From: UBA4744 sp035282865
GTDB taxonomy: Bacteria; Actinomycetota; Acidimicrobiia; Spongiisociales; UBA4744
Reading direction: 5' to 3'
DNA length: 27,418 bases
NCBI GenBank assembly: GCA_035282865.1
Contig: DATEVB010000061.1
Coordinates: 1-27,418 of the forward strand
Under the pieces are notes generated by a model. It ran no database searches. It was not told the DNA's origin and saw only the letters and a list, made by a program, of their open reading frames with translations. Of this stretch, positions 21,360 through 27,418 are shown piece by piece (positions within the stretch are counted from its first letter, which is position 1; each line of letters begins with the position of its first letter). The position numbers were made by a program, and so were the translations under genes.

Positions 21360-22361
21360 ATGAACGAACAGTCATTGCGCCCCCTGGGTCTGGGCGAGAT
21401 CATCGACACCGCCTTCAAGATCTACACCCGCCACTGGCGGGCGTTGATGCTGCTGGTGGCCGTGGTCGTGGTCCCGGCCGGAATCGCCTCGTACCTGATC
21501 CTGAACGCCGCCGTTGTCCCGGACCTCACCCGGCAACTCAACGACCCCACCTCCGTCATCGACGATGCCCTCCTCGAGCAGATGCTGCGCTTTCTTGGAG
21601 CCGCCGTCCTCGCCGCCGTGATCCAATCGGGGGCCGCGGTGTTGGCTTCGGCCGGGAGCCTCCGGGCGGTCGCCGAGATCTACCTCGGCACCGAGCCCGC
21701 CTGGCGAACGTCGCTGGCGACGGCCTACCGTCGCCTGCCCGCCATCATTGCCACCGGATTGCTCATCGTGGTAGGAATCGGCGCTCTGAGCGCCGGCGTG
21801 TGGTTGCTGGTAGGGGTCGGCGCCTCAGCATCAAACGGTGGCGGTGCCCTGGCGGCGCTTTCCCTGATCGCATGGTTGGTCATCGTGCCCTGGCTGGCGA
21901 TCTCCTGGGCTCCGGCGATTCCCGTCCTGGTCATAGAAAGGACCTCGCCGTCCGGCGCCCTGGCCCGATCGTTCCATCTCGTACGGGGTCGTTGGTGGCC
22001 AACCTTCGGCACTCTGCTCACCACCTGGCTGATCGTGGCCGTGCTGAGCGGAATCGCTTCCCGGATCCTCCAAGCGTTCCTGCCGGACGGGGGCGGTGTC
22101 ACCGAGGGCATGGTCGTGTCGATAGCTATCGCCATTGTCACAACTCCCTTCGTCGTTACCGTGCTGGCCGTGCTGTACTTCGATCTCCGTACCCGACGCG
22201 GGAGATTCGACCTGGGCCGATTGGCCGCCGATATCGGTGCGCCGACTCCGGCGAACCCGAATGAAACACCCCGATCTCAGCTCCCTCCGACCCCCGATCG
22301 GCCCGACTGGCCGCCCTTCCCACCCGCCCCGGATGCGGAAGACCCACCGCCCGTGGACTAG
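21360..22361 (+). CDS. Multi-pass membrane protein, GPDPase_memb-like
   Basis: A 333-residue integral membrane protein with about six hydrophobic segments (near 30-52, 74-98, 122-158, 163-186, 211-234 and 240-263) and a Pro-rich cytoplasmic tail (280-333). The opening LRPLGLGEIIDTAFKIYTRH and the segment GALARSFHLVRGRWWPTFG are typical of a widespread actinobacterial family resembling the membrane domain of glycerophosphodiester phosphodiesterase. No catalytic domain is attached, so enzymatic activity is not claimed. The function of stand-alone members is unknown. It lies 26 bp ahead of bpa on the same strand and may be co-transcribed. Confidence 0.8.
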   Translation: MNEQSLRPLGLGEIIDTAFKIYTRHWRALMLLVAVVVVPAGIASYLILNAAVVPDLTRQLNDPTSVIDDALLEQMLRFLGAAVLAAVIQSGAAVLASAGSLRAVAEIYLGTEPAWRTSLATAYRRLPAIIATGLLIVVGIGALSAGVWLLVGVGASASNGGGALAALSLIAWLVIVPWLAISWAPAIPVLVIERTSPSGALARSFHLVRGRWWPTFGTLLTTWLIVAVLSGIASRILQAFLPDGGGVTEGMVVSIAIAIVTTPFVVTVLAVLYFDLRTRRGRFDLGRLAADIGAPTPANPNETPRSQLPPTPDRPDWPPFPPAPDAEDPPPVD

Positions 22362-22387
22362 CCTTGATTGACAGGACGTGAAAGAAC

Positions 22388-22849
22388 ATGGGCGACGAAC
22401 CAACCCGAGCTGAAGTCGTTAAGGGCACCGAAGTTGGCAACGGTGAACAGTCGATGGTCAGCCAACCCACCAAACTGATCCGCATCGCATCCATGACGCG
22501 GGCCACCCTCGATGAGGTACGCCAGGCGCCCCTCGACGAGGCGGGACGAAAACGACTGCTCGAGATCTACCGGCGGTCACTAGAAGAGCTGAAAGAGGTC
22601 TTGTCGTCCGATCTCCGCGAAGAGCTCGACGAGGTCTTCTTGCCGCTCACCTCCGAGGTGCCGTCCGAATCGGAGTTGCGCGTCGCTCAGGCACAGCTGG
22701 TCGGATGGCTCGAAGGCTTGTTTCACGGAATCCAGGCAAGCCTGTGGACCCAACAAATGGCAGCTCAGGCGCAACTGGCCGAAGTCCGCCAGAGGAAGGC
22801 TCTAGAGGGAAACACCGAGAACACGCCGTACCCCGGCGTGTACCTCTGA
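22388..22849 (+). CDS. bpa: Bacterial proteasome activator Bpa/PafE
   Basis: A 153-residue ring-forming, ATP-independent activator of the 20S proteasome. The family core is clear: LDEVRQAPLDEAGRKRL (41-57), SLEELKEVLSSDLREELDE (64-82) and AQAQLVGWLEGLFHGIQ (100-116), matching Mycobacterium tuberculosis Rv3780. The C-terminus is GVYL (150-153), a hydrophobic-Tyr-X type tail that docks into the proteasome alpha ring; the mycobacterial form is GQYL. The N-terminal 25 residues are poorly conserved, so ATG 22388 (AGGA about 11 nt upstream) rather than Met23 is a moderate choice. Its presence implies a 20S proteasome elsewhere in the genome and supports the actinobacterial assignment. Confidence 0.95.
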   Translation: MGDEPTRAEVVKGTEVGNGEQSMVSQPTKLIRIASMTRATLDEVRQAPLDEAGRKRLLEIYRRSLEELKEVLSSDLREELDEVFLPLTSEVPSESELRVAQAQLVGWLEGLFHGIQASLWTQQMAAQAQLAEVRQRKALEGNTENTPYPGVYL

Positions 22850-22858
22850 TCTCGTTCC

Positions 22859-22877
22859 GCGGTCCTGAAGAGGCCGC
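22859..22877 (+). terminator. Hairpin after bpa
   Basis: GCGGTCCT (22859-22866) and AGGCCGC (22871-22877) pair with one bulged T around a GAAG loop, 10 bp after the bpa stop. A second perfect 7-bp hairpin, CACGCCG/CGGCGTG (22822-22840), lies within the last codons of bpa. The rest of the gap to 23046 shows no gene or RNA that can be supported. Confidence 0.45.
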
Positions 22878-23046
22878 AAGCCGCTTCCGATGATCCCAGC
22901 ATGGCATCTGCGCCAATCCGAAAGCACCGGGTGCTCGGTCTGCGCATTGCCGTTGGCGCGATCAGCACCCCTGCCCTACCGGGTCAGACCGCGCGCAATT
23001 CCTTCGCTCCCCGCCTCCCCCGAGCAAATGTGCGGTCGCCGCCCCC

Positions 23047-23223
23047 TTAGCCGGCCTTCTCCTTACGGATGGCTTGCAGAAAGGCCCCTGAGAGAGAACT
23101 CACATGGCCGTCGTCCCAGCGCACCTCGACGTTGTCGCCATCGACCCGGATCACCTTGCCGGTACGACCCGATTGTCCGACCTTCTTTGTCAGTTCACGT
23201 ACCTGCATTCCGCTACGCAGCAC
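23047..23223 (-). CDS. Small SH3/KOW-like protein of unknown function
   Basis: A 58-residue protein starting at GTG 23223. AAGGAGG lies 9 nt upstream and a TATACT -10 box (23252-23247) sits further upstream, so the gene has full expression signals despite its size. Residues 17-40 (GQSGRTGKVIRVDGDNVEVR, then WDDGH) have the Gly-x-Val-x-Arg-Val-Asp-Gly / Val-x-Trp-Asp-Asp-Gly pattern of short SH3-like or KOW barrels, where a beta strand pair is followed by a Trp-Asp-Asp-Gly turn. There is no signal peptide or membrane segment, and the C-terminus is Lys-rich. It might bind RNA, DNA or a protein partner. It lies in a gap between bpa and the ClC gene, transcribed toward bpa. Function unknown. Confidence 0.75.
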   Translation of the reverse strand: MLRSGMQVRELTKKVGQSGRTGKVIRVDGDNVEVRWDDGHVSSLSGAFLQAIRKEKAG

Positions 23224-23246
23224 GTCAGCTCACCTCCTTGGAACGA

Positions 23247-23252
23247 AGTATA
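23247..23252 (-). promoter_or_regulatory. -10 box for the 58-aa small gene
   Basis: TATACT on the minus strand, about 23 nt before the GTG start at 23223 and followed by a strong AAGGAGG site. The -35 region is not recognisable. Confidence 0.45.
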
Positions 23253-23365
23253 CGGAATCCGGGCCGAGCGCCTTGCCCCATCATCAGCCATGAGCCATCC
23301 ATGTCTGCACCCCCCGGCAAGGGCGGGGGTCGAATACCCACCGACGGACCGCCGAGAACTGTGCG

Positions 23366-25432
23366 CTAGGTCCGCTCTTGCCCCCCCGACGTGTCTATCA
23401 CCGGGATTTCTGCGGTGGGCTCGTCGCCGGTCGCGTTGAGCCTCTCGATGGTCGCCACCCGGGCGGCCGGTGTCGCGAACGCCGTCAAGACGTCATCCCG
23501 GATGATGCGTGTATTACCGGTAGGGACATGAACGACCCGACCTCGCCGCACGGAGACGATCGTACATGCCTCCGGCCATCTGATTTCGCGGAGGAACTTG
23601 CCGTCCGCCAGCGATCCGGGTGGAATCCGGAAGTCGAAGAACTCAGCCCCCGGTTGCGTTCGCCGCCGGAGCCGGTCGCGGGCCAGTTCGTGGCTGGTCT
23701 TCTGGCTCAATGCCCGGTGATAGGCGCGCACCGCGTCTTCCCGCCGGAACATCCCCACGAGCCGGGAGACGTCATCTTCCGCAACAACCGGCAGACGCCC
23801 GACACCGAGGGCAGCCATCCGCTCGAGGGCCATACTGACAGGAGTGCTGGGCGCCACCGTCACCGGACGGCGGGTCATCACCTCGGCCACGCTCATCGAC
23901 TCGGAGGACCCGCGGACGCGCAACACATCGTTGATGCTGACGATGCCCACCAGCCGATCGTCTTCGCCCAGTACCGCGGCCCCGTGACGGCGGCCCCGGT
24001 CGAGTATGTCCTGGACCTCGGGCACCGGCATGCCAACCGGCACGGTCAATGGATTGAGCGACATGACCTCGCCGACCTTCACCGTGTCGAGCACATCCAC
24101 CTCGCTCGATCTGACCAGCTGGATTCCCCGCCTGGCGAGAGGCATCGTGTACACCGATTCGGGATGAATCACGTCGGTGATCAGCGTGGCCAGGACCACG
24201 GCCAGCATCAAGGGAAGGACCAGCGCGTAGTCCTGGGTGATCTCGAACACGATCAGGATGGCGGTGAGCGGCGCCCGGGCTACCGCCGCGAATGTTGCGG
24301 CCATCCCCACCACGGCGAAGGCACCGGGTCGCAGCGGGGAGATGCTCCATATCGACGCCATCAGTTCCCCGAAAGCCGCACCAAGCGTGGCCCCGATGAA
24401 CAGGCTGGGCATGAACGCCCCGCCCGAAGCGCGCGAGCCGACCGTCACCGACGTTGCGATGATCTTGAGGACTGCCAGGAGGAGCAGTATCCACCACAGT
24501 TCGCCGCCGAGCAGGCTGAAGTCCAGAACTTGGGAAACGAAATCCTGCCCCGTGCCGAGAATGCGGGGCTCGAAGATGCCGATGCCCGCCACGAGCAAGC
24601 CTGCTAAGAGTGGTTTCAGCCAGCCATGACGGGCGAAGTGCCCGCCCAGCTCTTCGGTCCAATTCAGCATGCGCAACAACCCGTAACCGGCAACTACGGC
24701 CAGCAGGCCCACCACCGCATAGAGCACCAGTTCCCGGGCGTCGAGCATTCCGTACGGCGGAGCCTCCAGGAGCCGTTCTTCACCGACGAGGCTCTTGGTC
24801 GTCACCGCCGCCGCCACCGAGGCGACCACCACCGCGCTCAGATGGCGCACCGAAAAGGCGCGGAGCAGCACCTCCATGGCAAACAGCATCCCGGCGATCG
24901 GGGCGTTGAAACTGGCACCGATGGCGGCGCCGGCTCCGGCGGCGACCAGGCTCCGAATCTGGTCTTCGCCCATTCGAGCCCGCCGCGCTATCGACGATCC
25001 GATGGTTGCCCCGATCTGAACGATCGGGCCCTCTCGCCCGGCAGAGCCGCCACCTCCCAGGGTGAGGGCAGTGGCGAGGATCTTGAACGGTACGCCTCGG
25101 GTCGGGAGATAGCCGGCATGGACGGCCAGCCCGATGGTCGCTTCCGGCACTCCGTCCCCCGCCACTTCCGGCGCAAAGCGGTGGGCGATCCACCAGGCGC
25201 CGAGCAGGCCCAGCGGCACGCTCACCAGCAGTGCATAGCGGCCGACGTCGGTCGCTTCGTTGGCTGCCCAGCCAACCGCGCGTTCCATCCAGGAGATGAC
25301 CTCGATCAGCAACGCTGCTCCGCCCCCGACCAGCACACCGACCAGCAAGGCCAGCCCCAGGAACCAGGCAGTCTCCGTCTGGCCGAGAACCCGCCTCGGA
25401 GACGGTGATGTTGTTGGCTTGGAGTCGGTCAT
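23366..25432 (-). CDS. ClC-family chloride channel/transporter with CBS pair and RCK_C domain
   Basis: A 688-residue membrane protein. The ClC core (about 20-440) has AGDGVPEA (91-98; Asp93 where E. coli ClC has the Ser of GSGIP), GREGP (132-136) with gating glutamate Glu134, FNAPIAGMLFAMEVL (175-189) and GGAFMPSLFIGA in the later selectivity region. At the position of the internal proton glutamate (E203 of E. coli ClC) it has Val188, after Glu187, as in vertebrate channels. Two CBS domains follow (about 450-570), then a TrkA-C/RCK_C-like domain (about 590-665; IPPGSLADGKFLREI, WPEACTIVSVRRG), suggesting control by nucleotides or other small ligands. ATG 25432 has GAGG 5 nt upstream. It stands alone. 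Whether it is a channel or an exchanger is not settled by sequence. Confidence 0.93.
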   Translation of the reverse strand: MTDSKPTTSPSPRRVLGQTETAWFLGLALLVGVLVGGGAALLIEVISWMERAVGWAANEATDVGRYALLVSVPLGLLGAWWIAHRFAPEVAGDGVPEATIGLAVHAGYLPTRGVPFKILATALTLGGGGSAGREGPIVQIGATIGSSIARRARMGEDQIRSLVAAGAGAAIGASFNAPIAGMLFAMEVLLRAFSVRHLSAVVVASVAAAVTTKSLVGEERLLEAPPYGMLDARELVLYAVVGLLAVVAGYGLLRMLNWTEELGGHFARHGWLKPLLAGLLVAGIGIFEPRILGTGQDFVSQVLDFSLLGGELWWILLLLAVLKIIATSVTVGSRASGGAFMPSLFIGATLGAAFGELMASIWSISPLRPGAFAVVGMAATFAAVARAPLTAILIVFEITQDYALVLPLMLAVVLATLITDVIHPESVYTMPLARRGIQLVRSSEVDVLDTVKVGEVMSLNPLTVPVGMPVPEVQDILDRGRRHGAAVLGEDDRLVGIVSINDVLRVRGSSESMSVAEVMTRRPVTVAPSTPVSMALERMAALGVGRLPVVAEDDVSRLVGMFRREDAVRAYHRALSQKTSHELARDRLRRRTQPGAEFFDFRIPPGSLADGKFLREIRWPEACTIVSVRRGRVVHVPTGNTRIIRDDVLTAFATPAARVATIERLNATGDEPTAEIPVIDTSGGQERT

Positions 25433-25541
25433 ACAGCCTCGGCTGGCCGGACGGGAGTGCCGGGCCCAACATACACCGGAATGGCCCGGCTACAGAACCG
25501 CCGGTATGCGCTGGGTCCAGCGTCACGGAGGTCCGGAGAAG

Positions 25542-26015
25542 ATGAGCGATGCGAGATTGCACCCGGCGGTCGAACCACTGGCGTTTCTCCTTGGTCGGTG
25601 GCTGGGCGAGGGCAAGGGGGAGTACCCGACCATTGAACCGTTTGTCTATGACGAAGAAATCGAGTTCTCCCACACCGGCCGACCGTTTCTGTTCTACGTA
25701 CAGAAGACCTGGAACCCGGCCGACGGTTACCCGATGCACTCAGAAGCCGGTTACGTCAGACCGGTTGCGGAAGGCGTGGTCGAGTTGGTCCTCGCCCAGC
25801 CGAGCGGCATCACCGAGATTCTGGCCGGCACCCTCTCCGGTTCCCGCCTCGACGTGACAAGCACCCTGGTCGGTGCCAGCCCGACGGCCAAACAGGTGTC
25901 CGCCGTCAGGCGGGTCATCTCGGTCGACGGCACCGCCCTGAGCTACCGGCTGGACATGGCTGCCGTCGGCCAGGATATGAACATCCACCTGCAAGCCGAT
26001 CTGGAACACAAATAG
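25542..26015 (+). CDS. Nitrobindin family heme-binding beta-barrel protein
   Basis: A 157-residue FABP-like beta-barrel of the nitrobindin (DUF1794/THAP4-like) family, which binds ferric heme and reacts with nitric oxide or peroxynitrite. The N-terminal signature LAFLLGRWLGEGKGEYP (13-29), with the GxWxGxG element at 18-24, is diagnostic, as is the C-terminal MNIHLQADLEH, in which His149 aligns with the heme-ligating histidine. The frame is open upstream to 25260, but ATG 25542 gives the family N-terminus and has GGAG sites close upstream. It is divergent from the ClC gene (109 bp between starts) and is followed by two abutting hairpins. The physiological role is inferred only from family members. 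Confidence 0.92.
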   Translation: MSDARLHPAVEPLAFLLGRWLGEGKGEYPTIEPFVYDEEIEFSHTGRPFLFYVQKTWNPADGYPMHSEAGYVRPVAEGVVELVLAQPSGITEILAGTLSGSRLDVTSTLVGASPTAKQVSAVRRVISVDGTALSYRLDMAAVGQDMNIHLQADLEHK

Positions 26016-26049
26016 CAGCACTCCGTGCTGCGTACCTGAGTCCAGGTAC
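26015..26049 (+). terminator. Two abutting hairpins after the nitrobindin gene
   Basis: GCAGCAC-TCC-GTGCTGC (26015-26031) is immediately followed by GTACCTG-AGTC-CAGGTAC (26032-26049). Both stems are perfect 7-bp pairs, with no base between them, and the first begins on the last base of the stop codon. The remaining gap to 26242 is GC-rich, with a further CGGGAGG/CCTCCCG pair near 26058-26081 and no supportable gene. Confidence 0.6.
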
Positions 26050-26230
26050 TGAGTATTGGCGGGAGGGGGGCAGGCCCGCCTCCCGGCCTCACCCCGGGCG
26101 TGACCGGACTCCTCTCGTCCCTGGATGAGCACACACTCACCCAGGGGGCCCTGCGGCCCTGTGGCCGGCCGCCGCCGTCCGCTGCGCCAGGGTTCCGGCA
26201 CCAACCCCCAAGAAGAACTACGCACGTCGC

Positions 26231-26236
26231 TATGTT
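26231..26236 (+). promoter_or_regulatory. Candidate -10 box for leaderless membrane-protein mRNA
   Basis: TATGTT ends 6 nt before the GTG at 26243, the same TANNNT-N6-start spacing as at valS and the 18614 protease. No ribosome binding site and no clear -35 are seen. Confidence 0.4.
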
Positions 26237-26242
26237 GATCTC

Positions 26243-27091
26243 GTGCTTCGTCTGACCTCGATCACGGCCATCGTCCGCACTATCGACCCGCGGCTACGAA
26301 CCCATCAGTTCCACCTGGCCGTCGCAGTCTCCGGCGCCCTGGTCGTGATAGCCGTCGAAGTGGAACGGCTCGGCTCGATCGCCGAAGCCCTAGGCCCGGC
26401 CGCCAAGGCAGGCCTGACGATCTTCCTGGCGTGGGCCATCGCCCGGGAGATCGACCCCGACCAAGCGCGCACCGCCAACCTCGCCGCCATCCTGGCGGTA
26501 GCCGGTTGGTTGCTGTCCGGGCCGGACAACTTGGCCGCGCTGTTCATGCTGCTCCTGGCCACCAGGATCACGTTGCGCAGCACCGGCCTGAAACCGACGC
26601 TCTTGGACGGTTTGGTCTTTCTGCCGGTCGCAGCGTTCTGGGCCGGTCGGACGGTGGCGGGATGGATGGCGGCCCTGACGCTCGCCTACGCGCTGGCCCG
26701 CGACCATCGTCTCCCCGACCCCGCATCGACGCGCAATCTGGTCGCCGCCTTTCTCTCGTCGACGACCGCCGCGGGAGGTGTGATCCTGTCCGGCGGATTT
26801 GGATCCGGGTGGGCCGATTCCGGGCCGCTGCCCCTGGCGCTCATGGCCGCAGGTATCATCGCCGGGCTGGCGCTGCCGGGCTACGTACCCACGTCCAAGA
26901 CCGATTACACCGGCGAGATCCTCGACTTCTTCCGGTTGCGCTCGGCACGTCGGACCCTGCTCGGGGGCGCCACCTTGACCGTGCTGGCGGCGGGAGGTGC
27001 GGGAGTGGCCGGCCTGAGTGCGATCTGGGCGGTGTTGGTGGCCGCCACCTTGACCGCCCGCAACCTGGTTCCCACCTTCGGGCCTGCCTGA
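26243..27091 (+). CDS. Hypothetical integral membrane protein
   Basis: A 282-residue protein not recognised as a known family. It has about eight or nine hydrophobic segments (near 27-45, 50-66, 77-110, 122-150, 165-185, 192-212 and 240-276). A short polar cytoplasmic-like stretch, TSKTDYTGEILDFFRLRSAR (about 217-236), precedes the last segments. Charged positions EIDPDQART (68-76) lie between segments 2 and 3. There is no signal peptide, cofactor motif or repeat. The GTG start at 26243 follows a TANNNT box by 6 nt; an in-frame upstream start was not preferred. Its end overlaps the remnant of an ABC ATPase on the other strand, which may be why the ATPase remnant stops there. Coding is supported by length and composition; function unknown. 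Confidence 0.7.
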   Translation: MLRLTSITAIVRTIDPRLRTHQFHLAVAVSGALVVIAVEVERLGSIAEALGPAAKAGLTIFLAWAIAREIDPDQARTANLAAILAVAGWLLSGPDNLAALFMLLLATRITLRSTGLKPTLLDGLVFLPVAAFWAGRTVAGWMAALTLAYALARDHRLPDPASTRNLVAAFLSSTTAAGGVILSGGFGSGWADSGPLPLALMAAGIIAGLALPGYVPTSKTDYTGEILDFFRLRSARRTLLGGATLTVLAAGGAGVAGLSAIWAVLVAATLTARNLVPTFGPA

Positions 27092-27418
27092 GCATTGCCG
27101 GGGGTTCATCCATCAGCAAGACCCGACACTGATGCTCCAGCGCCCAGGCGGTGGCCACGGATTGCCGGCGACCGGCCGAGAGTTCGGCCCGGCATCTTGC
27201 CCAGCAGCGCCCGGATCCCCAGGTGGGTCGCTTCCGCCTCGACTTCCCGGTCACAGTCCGGCTTGGGAACCTTGCGCAAAGCAAGCGGGAACCCGATGTT
27301 GTCGCGGGCGGTGAGGTGCGCATACAAGGTTCGGTCCTATGCGACCATTGCCACGTTCCGGTCCCGAGTCGGAACGTCGGTTGTGTCCTCATCATCGAAG
27401 AGGATCCGGCCCTCGGTT
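27085..27418 (-). pseudogene. Broken MalK/UgpC-type ABC transporter ATP-binding protein (continues past window)
   Basis: The minus strand from the right edge reads EGRILFDDEDTTDVPTRDR, then NVAMV, the post-Walker-A region of sugar-type ABC ATPases. At 27339-27337 an in-frame TAG stands where the family has the Q-loop (AMVFQ). The same frame continues with TLYAHLTARDNIGFPLALR and KVPKPDCDREVEAEATHLGI, then loses homology. After a frameshift near 27190 the match resumes in another frame as ELSAGRRQSVATAW and VLLMDEPPAM, the signature and Walker B regions, with LSGGQ degraded to LSAGR. Homology stops near 27085, where the neighbouring membrane-protein gene ends, so the C-terminal half is missing. 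A stop, a frameshift, a degraded signature and a truncation make it non-functional as an intact ATPase. Confidence 0.85.

Noticed and set aside
23325..23343. GGGGGTCGAATACCCACC, resembling a tRNA or tmRNA T-arm
   Set aside because: The stem does not pair correctly around a 7-nt loop and no acceptor, D-arm or anticodon arm can be built around it.
23378..24607. 409-codon plus-strand open frame inside the ClC gene
   Set aside because: His/Arg/Gln-rich antisense translation of a clear ClC/CBS protein.

Overview
The window looks like a chromosomal segment from a high-GC actinobacterium, probably Acidimicrobiia or a close relative. This is an inference from gene content. It encodes a bacterial proteasome activator (Bpa/PafE), a DUF2342-type zincin and a type-2 valyl-tRNA synthetase. 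Thr-rich linkers follow the lipobox or membrane anchor in three exported proteins. Several genes start 6-7 nt after a TANNNT box, as in leaderless transcripts. No rRNA, tRNA, CRISPR array or insertion sequence was found. No stretch longer than 300 bases lacks a gene or gene remnant.

Layout. 1-591 (-): 5' part of a lipoprotein substrate-binding protein that runs off the left edge. 672-1250 (+): bioY. 1386-3914 (+): valS. 3971-3993: hairpin between convergent genes. 3998-17966 (-): about 14 kb of co-oriented catabolic genes. 18168-18602 (-): moaE, divergent from a membrane-anchored trypsin-like protease (18614-19831) whose stop overlaps a zincin metalloprotease (19828-20916). 20964-21173 (-): small HTH protein. 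21360-22361 (+): multi-pass membrane protein. 22388-22849 (+): bpa. 23047-23223 (-): 58-aa SH3/KOW-like protein. 23366-25432 (-): ClC channel/transporter with CBS and RCK_C domains. 25542-26015 (+): nitrobindin. 26243-27091 (+): unknown membrane protein. 27085-27418 (-): broken MalK/UgpC-type ABC ATPase at the right edge.

How the genes work together. In transcription order (right to left) the 14-kb block encodes two Liv-type ATPases, a long-chain-type acyl-CoA synthetase, two permeases and a lipoprotein binding protein, then a strong hairpin. Downstream lie three acyl-CoA dehydrogenases, a TetR regulator, a MaoC hydratase, an MFE-2-like SDR and an NADPH:quinone-oxidoreductase-like protein. 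Five junctions are 4-base stop/start overlaps and one is an 8-base overlap. This reads as uptake of a carboxylic acid, CoA activation, then beta-oxidation by the (3R)-hydroxyacyl (peroxisome-like) route. No thiolase or ETF gene is in the window. A promoter with an overlapping inverted repeat sits ahead of the second half of the block and is a natural target for the TetR. The substrate cannot be read from sequence; fatty, sterol side-chain, terpenoid or aromatic acids are all possible.
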